Shown piece by piece: positions 33,799 through 42,587 of a stretch of 64,000 nucleotides of DNA (its first letter is position 1; the number at the start of each line of letters is the position of its first letter). The stretch is from the NCBI RefSeq assembly GCF_042685645.1, contig NZ_JBHUNX010000001.1, forward strand, positions 1,054,001-1,118,000. Direction: 5' to 3'. The notes below the pieces were generated by a model. The model searched no databases. It was not told where the DNA came from and saw only the letters and a list, made by a program, of their open reading frames with translations. A program made the translations under genes and the position numbers. Origin of the DNA: Salininema proteolyticum. Lineage in GTDB: Bacteria > Actinomycetota > Actinomycetes > Mycobacteriales > Micromonosporaceae.

Positions 33799-35003
33799 AA
33801 GAGGAGCGCGGCGTTGTGGCCGCCGAACCCGAAGGAGTTGTTGAGAGCGGCCGTGAGCTCCGTCTTGCGGGCCTCGCCCGAGACGACCTCCAGGTCCAGC
33901 TCATCGTCCGGGTTGTCCAGGTTGATGGTCGGCGGAATCAGGCTGTGGTGGATCGCCAGGATGGCGGCGATCGACTCCAGCGCGCCCGCGCCGCCCAGCA
34001 GGTGGCCGGTCATCGACTTGGTGCTGGTCAGCAGGACGTCCTTGCCGATCAGCTCGCCGATGGCCTTGACCTCCGCCATGTCCCCGACCGGGGTCGAGGT
34101 GGCGTGGCAGTTGACGTGGCCGATCTCGGACGGGGCGATGCCCGCCTGCTCGATGGCCATCGCCATGGCGCGCTTGCCGCCCTCCCCGTTCGGGGCGGGG
34201 GCGACGATGTCGTAGCCGTCGGACGTCAGTCCGGCTCCGCCGAGTACGGCGTAGATCCGAGCTCCGCGCGCCTCGGCGTGCTCGCGGGTCTCCAGGATCA
34301 GCGCGGCCGAGCCCTCGCCCATGACGAAGCCGTCGCGGTCGCGGTCCCAGGGACGCGAGGCCTTCTCCGGCTCGTCATTGCGGGTGGACATGGCCTTCAT
34401 CGACGTGAACCCGGCGTACGGGAGCGCGGCGATGACGGCCTCCGTGCCGCCGGCGACGACCACGTCGGCGCGTCCGGAGCGGATGATGTCGGCCGCCCAC
34501 GCGATCGACTCGGCCGAGGTGGCGCAGGCGCTGGTGGGCGCGTGCACTCCCGCTCTCGCCTTGTACTCCAGCCCCACCCAGGCGGCGGGCCCGTTGGGCA
34601 TGAGCATCGGGACGGTGAACGGCGAGACCCGGCGCGGGCCCTTCTCCTCCAGGATGTCGTCCTGGTCGAGCGTGGTCTGGACTCCGCCGATGCCGGAACC
34701 GAAGACTACGGCCAGCCGGTCGCGGTCGGTGTCCTCTCCCAGGCCCGCGTCCTCCCACGCCTCGGAGGAGGAGATGAGGGCCAGCTGCTCGGAGCGGTCG
34801 AGACGGCGCAGCCTCACCCGGGGGATGACCTCGGAGGGGTCGACGGCGAGTGTCGCGCCGATCTTCGAGGGCATGTCCTCCACCCAGTCGAAATCGAGGG
34901 CGCGCACGCCGGACTGCCCGGCGATGAGTTTCTCCCAGGTCTCGGCCACGTTCCCGCCCAGGGGCGTGGTCGCGCCGAGTCCGGTGACGACGATTTCTGT
35001 CAA
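33774..35003 (-). CDS. fabF: 3-oxoacyl-ACP synthase II
   Basis: The elongating condensing enzyme of type II fatty acid synthesis (409 residues). The thiolase-fold triad is visible: C160 in APTSACATSAES, the first His in NCHATSTPVGD and the second in TKSMTGHLLGGAGA. NCHATST replaces the more common NAHATST. TTG 35003 is preceded by GAGG six bases away. It is the last gene of the fasR-fabD-fabH-acpP-fabF series. The final codons lie in the 27-bp tandem repeat, where the C-terminus QKYSGKG and stop are copied twice downstream. Confidence 0.95.
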   Translation of the reverse strand: MTEIVVTGLGATTPLGGNVAETWEKLIAGQSGVRALDFDWVEDMPSKIGATLAVDPSEVIPRVRLRRLDRSEQLALISSSEAWEDAGLGEDTDRDRLAVVFGSGIGGVQTTLDQDDILEEKGPRRVSPFTVPMLMPNGPAAWVGLEYKARAGVHAPTSACATSAESIAWAADIIRSGRADVVVAGGTEAVIAALPYAGFTSMKAMSTRNDEPEKASRPWDRDRDGFVMGEGSAALILETREHAEARGARIYAVLGGAGLTSDGYDIVAPAPNGEGGKRAMAMAIEQAGIAPSEIGHVNCHATSTPVGDMAEVKAIGELIGKDVLLTSTKSMTGHLLGGAGALESIAAILAIHHSLIPPTINLDNPDDELDLEVVSGEARKTELTAALNNSFGFGGHNAALLFQKYSGKG

Positions 35004-35057
35004 GATGTACCTCTTCGGAAATGAGGGGCGCCGGATCGGTCCCGGCGCCCCGGCGTC

Positions 35058-35309
35058 TTACTCCTGGTGGTTGGAGATGTAGTCGACGGCGTCCTTGACG
35101 GTCTTGAGGTTGGCGACCTCTTCGTCGGGGATCTTCACGCCGAACTTCTCCTCGGCGGCGACGACGACCTCGACCATGGCGAGGCTGTCGACGTCCAGGT
35201 CGTCCGTGAAGGACTTCTCGGCGGCGACGTCGTCGGGGTTCACACCGGCGACCTCCTCGAGGATCTCGGTCAGGCCCTCGGTGATCTCCTCGGTCGTGTT
35301 CTTAGCCAT
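35058..35309 (-). CDS. acpP: Acyl carrier protein
   Basis: An 83-residue acidic carrier that holds growing acyl chains on phosphopantetheine. The attachment serine is S42 in the canonical DSL motif (LDVDSLAMVEVVVAAEEKF). The four-helix pattern and net negative charge are typical. It sits between fabH and fabF, 30 bp after fabH and 54 bp before fabF, and is surely co-transcribed. Confidence 0.96.
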   Translation of the reverse strand: MAKNTTEEITEGLTEILEEVAGVNPDDVAAEKSFTDDLDVDSLAMVEVVVAAEEKFGVKIPDEEVANLKTVKDAVDYISNHQE

Positions 35310-35339
35310 GAAAACTGTTTCCTCTCAATTTTGTTTCTC

Positions 35340-36296
35340 TTAGGGGCAGTAGATGACTTGCCCGGCGTAGGTAAGCCCTCCACCGAACCCGAACAGGAGG
35401 ATCGGGTCGCCGGTCTTGAGCGATCCTGTCTGCACGATCTTCGACAGCGCCACGGGCACCGAAGCGGCCGAGGTGTTGCCGGAGAGAATGATGTCCTCGG
35501 CGACGATGCACTCGTCGCTGAAGTCCAGGCGGCGGGCAATGCCTTGGATAATCCTAAGGTTCGCCTGATGCGGAACGAACGCGGCCAGGTCTCGGATCTC
35601 GACTCCGGCACGTTTTGCGGTCTCCTCGATGAGGGGGGCCAGCGAGGTGGTAGCCCAGCGGAAGACCGTCTGCCCCGCCTGCTTGATGTACGGCACGTCG
35701 TGCTCGATGCGGATGACGTCGCTCATGTCCGGCCGCGAGCCCCAGACGGTGTCGCTGACGGCACCGGCGGGGTCGTCGGTGGCCTCGAGGACGAGGGCGC
35801 CGGCGGCGTCTCCGAAGAGGACGCACGTGGAGCGGTCCTCCCAGTCGGTGAAGTCGGTCAGCTTCTCGGCGCCGATGACGAGGGCGCGCTTGACGCTTCC
35901 GGCCTTGATGGAGTCGTTGGCCAGGCCCAGGGCGTACTCGAAGCCCGAGCAGGCGGTGTTGACGTCGATGGCGGCGGGGCCGCCGGGGATGCCCAGCTCG
36001 TCGGCGACGCGGCAGGCCGTGTTGGGCGTGCGGTCGATGGCGGAGGTGGTCGCGACGTAGACGGCGTCGATGTCCTCCAAGAAGTTGTCGCTGTTCTCCA
36101 GGGCGTTCCTGGCGGCCTTCACGGCCATGTCGGCGACCATCTCGTCCTTCTCGGCGACCCGGCGCTCCTTGATCCCGACGCGGGAGACGATCCACTCGTC
36201 GGAGGTGTCCACCATCTCGGCCAGGTCCTCGTTGGTGAGGACCTTCTCCGGCTGATAGTGCCCCACGCTCACGACGCGGGCGTATGTACCTGTCAC
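35340..36296 (-). CDS. fabH: 3-oxoacyl-ACP synthase III
   Basis: Starts fatty acid chains by condensing acyl-CoA with malonyl-ACP; in actinobacteria it sets branched versus straight primers. The active-site Cys is C116 in VNTACSGFEYAL, with His in FVPHQANLRI and Asn in LSGNTSAAS completing the triad. GTG 36296 has AGGAGA just upstream. It has 318 residues, the normal length. It lies 45 bp after fabD. Confidence 0.95.
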   Translation of the reverse strand: MTGTYARVVSVGHYQPEKVLTNEDLAEMVDTSDEWIVSRVGIKERRVAEKDEMVADMAVKAARNALENSDNFLEDIDAVYVATTSAIDRTPNTACRVADELGIPGGPAAIDVNTACSGFEYALGLANDSIKAGSVKRALVIGAEKLTDFTDWEDRSTCVLFGDAAGALVLEATDDPAGAVSDTVWGSRPDMSDVIRIEHDVPYIKQAGQTVFRWATTSLAPLIEETAKRAGVEIRDLAAFVPHQANLRIIQGIARRLDFSDECIVAEDIILSGNTSAASVPVALSKIVQTGSLKTGDPILLFGFGGGLTYAGQVIYCP

Positions 36297-36341
36297 GTTT
36301 CTCCTATTGTTCTCGGAGGAAAGGGGCCTCGGCCCGGTGCC

Positions 36342-37262
36342 TCAGCGGACGGCTCCGGCGACGGCCTCGGCCTCGGCGGGGAGGTTCGCGTTGTGCCGTT
36401 CGACGCCCTTCATGCCGCGCTTGGCCAGTCCGGTCAGCGTCCCGGCGGGCGCCAGTTCGACCACGTCGGTGACGCCCATTCCGGTGAGGGACTCCATGCA
36501 GGCGTCCCAACGGACCGGGGAGGTGACCTGGGAGACGAGGCGCTCGAGGACCTCCTTGCCGGAGGTGACCGACTCGCCGTCGCGGTTGGACAGCAGCGGG
36601 CGCTTCGGGTCCTGCGGGTCGAGGGTCGCGGCGAACTCGGCGAGGGCCTCCTTGGCGGGGGCCATGTAAGGAGTGTGGAAGGCGCCGGCGACCTTGATCC
36701 CGATGACTCGGGCCTTGGCCGGGGGGTTCTCGGCGAGCTTCTCGATGGCGGCGACGGAGCCGGCGGCGACGATCTGCCCCGCCCCGTTGCGGTTGGCCGG
36801 GTGGGCTCCGGCCTCGTCGATGGCCTTGAGGACCTCGTCCTCGACGCCTCCGACGACGGCGGCCATGGTGGTCGGCTCGGCGCCGCAGGCGCGGGCCATC
36901 TCCCGGCCGCGGACGGCGGCCAGCTGGACGGCCTCGTCGGCGGTCAGGACGCCGGCCAGGGCGGCGGCGGTGATCTCGCCGACGGAGTGCCCCGCGAGGG
37001 CCCCTATCTCGGGGATGGGGAGCCCCTCGGCGGCGATCAGTCCGGCCGCGACCAGCAGCGGCTGGGTGTTGGCGGTGTCGGTGATCTCGGCGATGTCGGC
37101 TTCGGTGCCGAGGTGGACCAGGTCGATCCCGATCTGCTCCGACCACTTGCGCAGGCGGACCTCCACCTCGGCGTCGGCTTCTATCCACGGTTTGAGGAAT
37201 CCGGGCTTCTGGCTACCCTGCCCGGGTGCGAGTATGGCAAACACAGGTCGATTGTCGCCCAT
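36342..37262 (-). CDS. fabD: Malonyl-CoA:ACP transacylase
   Basis: Loads malonate onto ACP. FAILAPGQGSQKPGFLKPW opens the fold, and the nucleophile is S93 in ALAGHSVGEITAAALAG; the catalytic His is in KVAGAFHTPYM. It has 306 residues, standard length. ATG 37262 has no strong ribosome-binding site. It is the first biosynthetic gene after the fasR regulator (66-bp gap with a dyad). Confidence 0.95.
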   Translation of the reverse strand: MGDNRPVFAILAPGQGSQKPGFLKPWIEADAEVEVRLRKWSEQIGIDLVHLGTEADIAEITDTANTQPLLVAAGLIAAEGLPIPEIGALAGHSVGEITAAALAGVLTADEAVQLAAVRGREMARACGAEPTTMAAVVGGVEDEVLKAIDEAGAHPANRNGAGQIVAAGSVAAIEKLAENPPAKARVIGIKVAGAFHTPYMAPAKEALAEFAATLDPQDPKRPLLSNRDGESVTSGKEVLERLVSQVTSPVRWDACMESLTGMGVTDVVELAPAGTLTGLAKRGMKGVERHNANLPAEAEAVAGAVR

Positions 37263-37295
37263 GACCGCCGGTGACCGGAAACGCCCGGCCTCCTG

Positions 37296-37321
37296 AATCC
37301 TACGAAAAACTTTGTAGGGTT
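37296..37321. promoter_or_regulatory. Dyad between fasR and fabD, candidate FasR site
   Basis: AATCCTAC, 10 bp, GTAGGGTT forms a 7/8 inverted repeat in the AT-rich 66-bp gap between the fasR stop and the fabD start. In Streptomyces, FasR activates fabDHPF by binding just upstream of fabD, so this is the obvious candidate site. A smaller hairpin (CCGCT-AATC-AGCGG) overlaps the fasR stop. Confidence 0.5.
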
Positions 37322-37328
37322 CCGCTAA

Positions 37329-38507
37329 TCAGCGGGTTTCTCCGCTGGTGGCGGCGGGTGCCTGTCCGGTCTCGAGCCTCCCTATGGCCAATCCCACACG
37401 AAGGGCGAAGTTGTCGTGGGGCTTGGACGGGTTGAACCCGGTCACCTCTTCGATCCGCTTGAGGCGGTACCGCACGGTGTTGGGGTGGACGTAGAGTTCG
37501 CGGCTGGCGCCCTCGAGGACTCCGCCGGAGGAGACGAAGGCGTCCATCGTCTCCAGCAGCTCGCCGCCGGAGCGCTTGAGCTTGAGGTAGATGCCGTCGC
37601 GCAGGGTGCGGCGCGCGGACTCGTCGCCGGCGATGGCGCGCTCGGGAAGGAGCGAGTCGGCCCTGACCGGGCGGGGCGCCTCGGGCCAGGCCACGGCGGC
37701 GCGGTGGCCCGCGACGGCCGCGGCGGCGGACTCGACGGCCTCGGCCATGCCGTTCGCGACCGGTCCGACGACGACGGGGCCGTCTCCGAAGAGGCCGATG
37801 ACCTCGTCGACGACCGCGGTCGGGTCCTCGGCGTTGCCGAGCAGGACGATGAGGCGGCGGCCGTGGACGCCGGCCAGCACGTCGAGGCCGTGGCGGCGCG
37901 CGGCGCGCTGCACGGCGTGGAGGACGAGGGAGACCTCGCCGCCGGGGGAGTTGCCCACCACGACGGTGACGGATTTGGTCTCCGACCAGCCCAGGGCCGC
38001 GGCACGGCCCATGAGCTCGTCGCCAGAGTCGCCGCGCAGCAGCGCGTCGACGAGCATGGCCTGTAGGCGCGCGTCCCACGCGCCGCGGGTCTCGGCGGCG
38101 CGCGCGTAGACGCGGGCGGCGGCGAAGGCTATCTCGCGGGAGAAGCGGAGGACCGCCTCTTTGAGGGGGACCTCCTCGCCCTCGGCGGCCAGCTGCGGCA
38201 CCTGCTCCTCGACCACGTCGATGACGATCTGGATGAGGGCGACCGTCTGCTGGAGGCTGATGGTCCGAGCGAGCCGCACGGGGGCGGACTCGAAGACCTC
38301 GTCGGAGGAGCCGAGGTCCTTGCCGTCCGACCGCAGCCACTGGAGAAACTGGTTCACGCCCGCCTCGGCCACCACGGTGACCATGGCGCGCTGCTGCTCG
38401 GGCAGATCGCGGAACCAGGGAAGGCGTTCATACATCTGAGCGACCGATTGAGTGGAGAGCGCCGACGACGAACGCTCGATATTGTGAATCGTTGCGGCCA
38501 AATCCAT
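37329..38507 (-). CDS. fasR: PucR-type regulator of fatty acid synthesis
   Basis: A 392-residue transcription regulator whose position immediately before fabD identifies it as FasR, the activator of fabDHPF described in Streptomyces. The N-terminal and central regions show VAQMYERLPWFRDLPEQQRAMV and YARAAETRGAWDARLQAMLVDALL, typical of FasR. The C-terminal PucR helix-turn-helix is LYVHPNTVRYRLKRIEEVTGFNP (about 340-362), then FALRVGLAIGRLE. ATG 38507 is preceded by TATAGA at only a few bases, so the exact 5' end is unclear. It is divergent from a thioredoxin gene. Confidence 0.88.
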   Translation of the reverse strand: MDLAATIHNIERSSSALSTQSVAQMYERLPWFRDLPEQQRAMVTVVAEAGVNQFLQWLRSDGKDLGSSDEVFESAPVRLARTISLQQTVALIQIVIDVVEEQVPQLAAEGEEVPLKEAVLRFSREIAFAAARVYARAAETRGAWDARLQAMLVDALLRGDSGDELMGRAAALGWSETKSVTVVVGNSPGGEVSLVLHAVQRAARRHGLDVLAGVHGRRLIVLLGNAEDPTAVVDEVIGLFGDGPVVVGPVANGMAEAVESAAAAVAGHRAAVAWPEAPRPVRADSLLPERAIAGDESARRTLRDGIYLKLKRSGGELLETMDAFVSSGGVLEGASRELYVHPNTVRYRLKRIEEVTGFNPSKPHDNFALRVGLAIGRLETGQAPAATSGETR

Positions 38508-38728
38508 ACTCTATAGCGTGCCAGACGCCCTCTGAGGGCATGCGGGGCGGCCCGGAAAAGGTCTCGTGGGAGTCAAAAACACCCTCCCGGGGCGCGCTCG
38601 GCGGACGGCGTGGACGGGCCTGGACGGCCGGGAGTGCGACACGTCGCGGTTGGGAGCGGAATGCGGCATGCTCGCGTAGTGTTTCCCGGAGTGACCGACT
38701 AAATGACCGATGAGAAGGGGGCGGCGCC

Positions 38729-39094
38729 GTGGCGACCGTGGCACTGACCAAGGAGAATTTCGAGGACACCATCACGGGCAAGGACATGGTCCTGGTCGAC
38801 TGGTGGGCCGAGTGGTGCGGACCGTGCAAGCAGTTCGCCCCGGTCTTCGAGGCCGCCAGCGATGAGCACGAGGACGTTGTGTTCGGCAAGATCGACACCG
38901 AGGAGCAGCAGGAGCTCGCGGCGATGGCCCAGATCCAGTCGATCCCGACGCTGATGGCCTTCCGCGAGGGCATCCTGGTGTTCTCGCAGCCCGGAGCGCT
39001 CCCCAAAGAGGCCCTCTCCGATGTGATCGGGCAGCTTAAGGACCTGGACATGGAAAAGGTCCGCGAGGCCGTGGCCAAGGAGCAGGACGCCTAG
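38729..39094 (+). CDS. Thioredoxin
   Basis: A 121-residue cytoplasmic thiol-disulfide reductase. The active site WCGPCK has C30 and C33, followed by the cis-Pro loop SIPTLMAF. A 15-20 residue C-terminal helical extension (LKDLDMEKVREAVAKEQDA) is longer than in E. coli TrxA. GTG 38729 begins the frame after a purine-rich GAGAAGGGGG. It is divergent from fasR, with a 220-bp gap holding no other gene. Confidence 0.93.
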   Translation: MATVALTKENFEDTITGKDMVLVDWWAEWCGPCKQFAPVFEAASDEHEDVVFGKIDTEEQQELAAMAQIQSIPTLMAFREGILVFSQPGALPKEALSDVIGQLKDLDMEKVREAVAKEQDA

Positions 39095-39304
39095 GTGATT
39101 GCTTCCTGTCGGTGGTGACCGCGGAATCGCGCCCCAGCACGCCGTCTCCGCCCTTTCGGGCGGTCGGACGTCCGCCGGGACGCCTCGACCGCGCGAAAGA
39201 ACGGATCCGACGCACTGGGACACGATTCCGCTCCTTGCGTAGAACACCGGGTCGCCGCCGACGCTCCGCGCGGCGCCGACGGGAGACATTCGTCTGGGCC
39301 GGCG

Positions 39305-39366
39305 TCCCGTGAAAGACGGGATCTTTACAGAGGAGGGCCGTCGGCGCCGTGCGCCGGCGGCCTTTT
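39305..39366 (+). terminator. Tandem terminator-like hairpins in the post-thioredoxin gap
   Basis: TCCCGT-GAAAG-ACGGGA at 39305-39321 is followed by TCTTTA. Then GGCCGTCGGCGC-CGT-GCGCCGGCGGCC (39336-39362, one G-T pair) runs into TTTT. Both look like rho-independent terminators. The 240 bases between the thioredoxin stop and here contain no supportable gene. Confidence 0.55.
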
Positions 39367-39469
39367 CCGTGCGCGGTGTCGGCGTGCCGTGGCAGGGACG
39401 GGGGGGTATGTCCTTCGAACACCGGGCGAACGGGCAGTTCAGGACGTTATAAGTTGTTATATTAGAATG

Positions 39470-39556
39470 CTTCCAAATCTGGAAGTAATCTCAACTGAAA
39501 GTTGTTTTACCTTGTGCACCAGGGTGTTCGACGGTCCTATTAATCCATAGTGGATT
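39470..39556. promoter_or_regulatory. AT-rich region with three short perfect dyads
   Basis: Within 90 AT-rich bases lie CTTCCA-AATC-TGGAAG (39470-39485), CAACT-GAA-AGTTG (39492-39504) and AATCCA-TAG-TGGATT (39542-39556). They precede the reductase fusion and its promoter and may be operator half-sites. The composition (roughly 39440-39620) differs sharply from the rest of the window. Confidence 0.45.
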
Positions 39557-39577
39557 TAAATATACGGGCCCCGGGTA

Positions 39578-39605
39578 TTGAACTTCTTCTTTAATTAACT
39601 AACAT
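39578..39605 (+). promoter_or_regulatory. Promoter of the reductase fusion gene
   Basis: TTGAAC (39578-39583), 16 bp, TAACAT (39600-39605). The predicted start near 39612 leaves a short leader with GGTAGGAG before ATG 39645. Confidence 0.6.
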
Positions 39606-39644
39606 AAGAGTAAGTTCCTTCACCTTCCCCGGTAGGAGACCGCC

Positions 39645-41120
39645 ATGTCGAACATCCTCGGAATCCGACGACCGACGCTGAGCCGCAGGGCCAAGCGCCT
39701 GACGCTGCTGTTCCACGTCGTGTGCGCCATCGGGTGGCTGACCTATATGGTCCTCGTGGCGCTGCTGGCCCTCCAGGTCCGGCTGAGCGGGGACCCGGAC
39801 GTCGCCACCTCCGTCTACGCCGTCCTCTACTACTTCAACACCGTCGGGGGAGTGGGGGCCGGCGCGGTCTCGATCCTCACCCTGGCCTCCGGCCTCGTCC
39901 TGGCAGTCGCCGGCACCTGGGGCGCGGTGAAGTACTGGTGGACGATCGCCAAACTCGCGGCGACCCTCTTCGTGATCGTCTTCGGCTACCTCGTCCTGCG
40001 CTCGGCGATCCGCGACCTGGGCACCATGGGCGACACGACCGGGGCCCGCGCGGAGGCGGAGCTGGGGCACCTGGTCTACGGAACGCTCCTCGGATTCGCG
40101 GTCCTCCTGTTCGCCACCGTCGTCTCCTACCTCAAACCCTGGGGGACCGTCCGGCGCCCGGGGAACAGGCCCGTCTCGGCCGTCCCCGACGACGACGGAC
40201 GGCTGCGGGTCAAGGTCCGCCGCATCGTCGAGGTCACCGACAGGGTGCGGGCCGTCGAGCTGGTCGGCGCCGGATCGCGCCTCCTGCCCGCCTTCACCCC
40301 CGGCGCGCACCTGGGGCTCCACCTGCCCTCGGGGACCGTCCGCCACTACTCGCTCTGCTCTCCGTCTATCGACCGGACCTACTACCGCATCGCGGTGCTG
40401 CGGGAGGACCGCGGACGCGGGGGATCCCTCGAGGTCCACCGCCTCCGCGAGGGCATGGAACTGCGGATCGACCCGCCCCGCAACGTCTTCCCCCTCGGCC
40501 TCCACCCCTCGTACCTCTTCGTCGCGGGAGGCATCGGCATCACCCCGATCATGGCCATGCTCGAACAGGTCGACCGGATCGGGCTGCCGTGGCGCCTGGT
40601 CTACACGGGGCGCTCGCCCTCCACGATGGCCTATGCCGCCGGGCTCAAGCAGCGCTGGCCGAGCCGGGTCGAGCTGTACTGCACCGGATCGGGTCCCAGG
40701 CCCAACCTCGTCGACATCCTGGCGCGCCAGGACCGCGGCACCGCCGTGTACGGCTGCGGTCCGGGCCCGCTGCTGGACTCCCTGCGGGACATGACCGAGA
40801 CGCTCCGCCCCGACATGGAGTTCCACAGCGAGCAGTTCGCGCCCTCCTCGGGCGGATCGGGGTCCGGGTCGGCGTTCGACATCGAGACGCAGAGCCGGGG
40901 CGTCGTCAACGTGGCCCCGCAGCAGACGGCGCTCCAGGCGCTGAACGAGAAGGGCGTGGCCGTGGAGGCCTCGTGCGAGATGGGCGTCTGCGGCACCTGC
41001 CGCCTGTCGGTGCTGGAGGGCGACCCCGTCCACCCCGACGCGGTCGGGGAGGCCCCGTCGGACCGGGACTTCTATCCCTGCGTGAGCCGGGCCCAGGGCC
41101 GAATCACGCTCGATGTGTAA
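39645..41120 (+). CDS. Membrane domain fused to ferredoxin reductase and [2Fe-2S] ferredoxin
   Basis: A 491-residue fusion. Residues 15-165 form four transmembrane helices resembling the DUF2269-type integral domain (LLFHVVCAIGWLTYMVLVALL, GAGAVSILTLASGLVLAVAGT). Residues 180-400 are a flavodoxin-reductase/phthalate dioxygenase reductase-like module with the flavin motif RHYSLCSPS and NAD-binding GGIGITPIMAML. Residues 410-491 are a plant-type ferredoxin with ligands C444, C449, C452 and C479 (CEMGVCGTC, YPC). It would pass electrons from NAD(P)H to a partner at the membrane. The fusion of this membrane part to this reductase is unusual. Start ATG 39645 has TAGGAG upstream. Confidence 0.8.
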   Translation: MSNILGIRRPTLSRRAKRLTLLFHVVCAIGWLTYMVLVALLALQVRLSGDPDVATSVYAVLYYFNTVGGVGAGAVSILTLASGLVLAVAGTWGAVKYWWTIAKLAATLFVIVFGYLVLRSAIRDLGTMGDTTGARAEAELGHLVYGTLLGFAVLLFATVVSYLKPWGTVRRPGNRPVSAVPDDDGRLRVKVRRIVEVTDRVRAVELVGAGSRLLPAFTPGAHLGLHLPSGTVRHYSLCSPSIDRTYYRIAVLREDRGRGGSLEVHRLREGMELRIDPPRNVFPLGLHPSYLFVAGGIGITPIMAMLEQVDRIGLPWRLVYTGRSPSTMAYAAGLKQRWPSRVELYCTGSGPRPNLVDILARQDRGTAVYGCGPGPLLDSLRDMTETLRPDMEFHSEQFAPSSGGSGSGSAFDIETQSRGVVNVAPQQTALQALNEKGVAVEASCEMGVCGTCRLSVLEGDPVHPDAVGEAPSDRDFYPCVSRAQGRITLDV

Positions 41121-41241
41121 GGGGCCCTTGGGATAATGGGTATCCAGTGGCTGGGAATAAGTTTCATTTTTCAGATGCACTAATGAACTGCGAAAATACG
41201 TTGCAGGAATAGACGCTTTCCAATAGCTCGGCTTCTGGTCC

Positions 41242-41270
41242 TTGTCACGTTGTGTCGGGATTGCTACAGT
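41242..41270 (+). promoter_or_regulatory. Promoter of the acyl-CoA dehydrogenase gene
   Basis: TTGTCA (41242-41247), 17 bp, TACAGT (41265-41270) is a good housekeeping match. The leader is about 90 bases and carries CGAGA-GAAAT-TCTCG (41275-41289). The AT-rich gap from 41121 holds no gene. Confidence 0.55.
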
Positions 41271-41366
41271 CACGTCGAGAGAAATTCTCGTAACGGCTTG
41301 TCGTGAGGCACAAGGAAAAGCGCGCGACCGGCCCGTAACGTGTGCATAGTGATGGGAAGAGCTGCA

Positions 41367-42566
41367 ATGCTGGGTGACTTCACCACCGACCGACACGAGG
41401 CCTTGCGCCGCGAGGTCGCGGACTTCGCCGAGAGAGAGGTCCGGCCCCGGATCCCGGAGATGGAAGCCGAACAGACCGTCCACAACGAACTGTCCCGAAT
41501 GATCGCCCGCCAGGGATGGATGGGCGCCACCATTGACAAGGAACACGGCGGCATGGCGGAGGGCCATCTCGCCAAGACCATCATCATCGAAGAGCTGTCC
41601 CGCGTCAGCGGCGCCATGGGGGCCATGGTGCAGGCCTCCCAGCTGGGCGTCGCCAAGATCATCCACTTCGGAAACGAACAGCAGAAGGAACGCTGGCTCC
41701 CCCCGATCGCCTCCGGCGACTGCCTGCCCACCATCGCCGTCACCGAGGCCAACTCCGGCGGGCACGTGCTCGCCATGGAGACCACGGCCGAACGCGACGG
41801 AGACGACTACATCCTCAACGGCCACAAGGTCTTCGTCGGCAACAGCCACGTGGGGGACCTGCATGGCGTGGTGGTCCGCACCGGACCCGGGTCCAAGGGC
41901 CTCACGGCCTTCCTCGTGGAGTCCGACCGGCCCGGCTTCGCGCTGGCACCGCAGCAGCGCACCATGGGGTTGCACGGCTTCAGCTTCGGAGAGCTCCTGT
42001 TCAACGACTGCCGGGTCCCCGCCGCCAACATCCTCGGCAAGGAGGGCGACGGCCTCTCGGTCGCCTACTCCTCCTCGACCCTCTACGGCCGCGCCAATCT
42101 GACGGCGGTCTCGCTGGGAATCCACCAGGCGATCCTCGACGCCACGGTGGACTACGCCTCGAAGCGCGAGCTGTACGGCAAGCCGATCTCGGAGCTGGCC
42201 AACGTCAAGCAGAAGATCGGCCAGATGTACTCGCGCCTCATGACCGCCCGCATCACCGCCTACCACGCCGTCCACCTGCTCGACGAGGGGCTGGCCTGCG
42301 ACGCGGAGCTCATGAACGCGAAACTGGTCAATGTGGAGTCCGCCATGGACTCGGCGCGCGAGGCGATGGAGATCCACGCCGCCGCGGGCCTGGTCAAGGA
42401 CCGCCCCGTGGAGCGCTACCTCCGCGACGCCTTCCACATCTTCGCCCCGGCCGGAACCTCCGACATCCAGCGCCTCCGGCTCGCGGAGACCGCGATGGGC
42501 CGCACGCGCACCCAGTGGTCGGAGAAGATCGTCAACGGCGACCCCGTCGCCCCGGCGATGCGCTGA
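41367..42566 (+). CDS. Acyl-CoA dehydrogenase-family flavoprotein, catalytic Glu not conserved
   Basis: A 399-residue ACAD-fold protein. The FAD/substrate motifs are visible: IAVTEANSGGHVLAMETTAERDGDDYILNGHKVF in the middle domain, and FHIFAPAGTSDIQRLRLAETAMGR at the end. The usual catalytic glutamate in the YEGTSEIQR motif is replaced (APAGTSDIQ), and the alternative helix-G position reads YGRANLTAVSLG with no Glu. It may therefore not be a classical dehydrogenase; relatives act in specialised metabolism or oxygen-dependent reactions. ATG 41367 is chosen because GGAAGAG lies upstream; ATG 41352 is possible. It follows the reductase fusion, a possible electron partner. Confidence 0.82.
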   Translation: MLGDFTTDRHEALRREVADFAEREVRPRIPEMEAEQTVHNELSRMIARQGWMGATIDKEHGGMAEGHLAKTIIIEELSRVSGAMGAMVQASQLGVAKIIHFGNEQQKERWLPPIASGDCLPTIAVTEANSGGHVLAMETTAERDGDDYILNGHKVFVGNSHVGDLHGVVVRTGPGSKGLTAFLVESDRPGFALAPQQRTMGLHGFSFGELLFNDCRVPAANILGKEGDGLSVAYSSSTLYGRANLTAVSLGIHQAILDATVDYASKRELYGKPISELANVKQKIGQMYSRLMTARITAYHAVHLLDEGLACDAELMNAKLVNVESAMDSAREAMEIHAAAGLVKDRPVERYLRDAFHIFAPAGTSDIQRLRLAETAMGRTRTQWSEKIVNGDPVAPAMR

Positions 42567-42587
42567 ACAACCCCCCAGTACGGAAAC

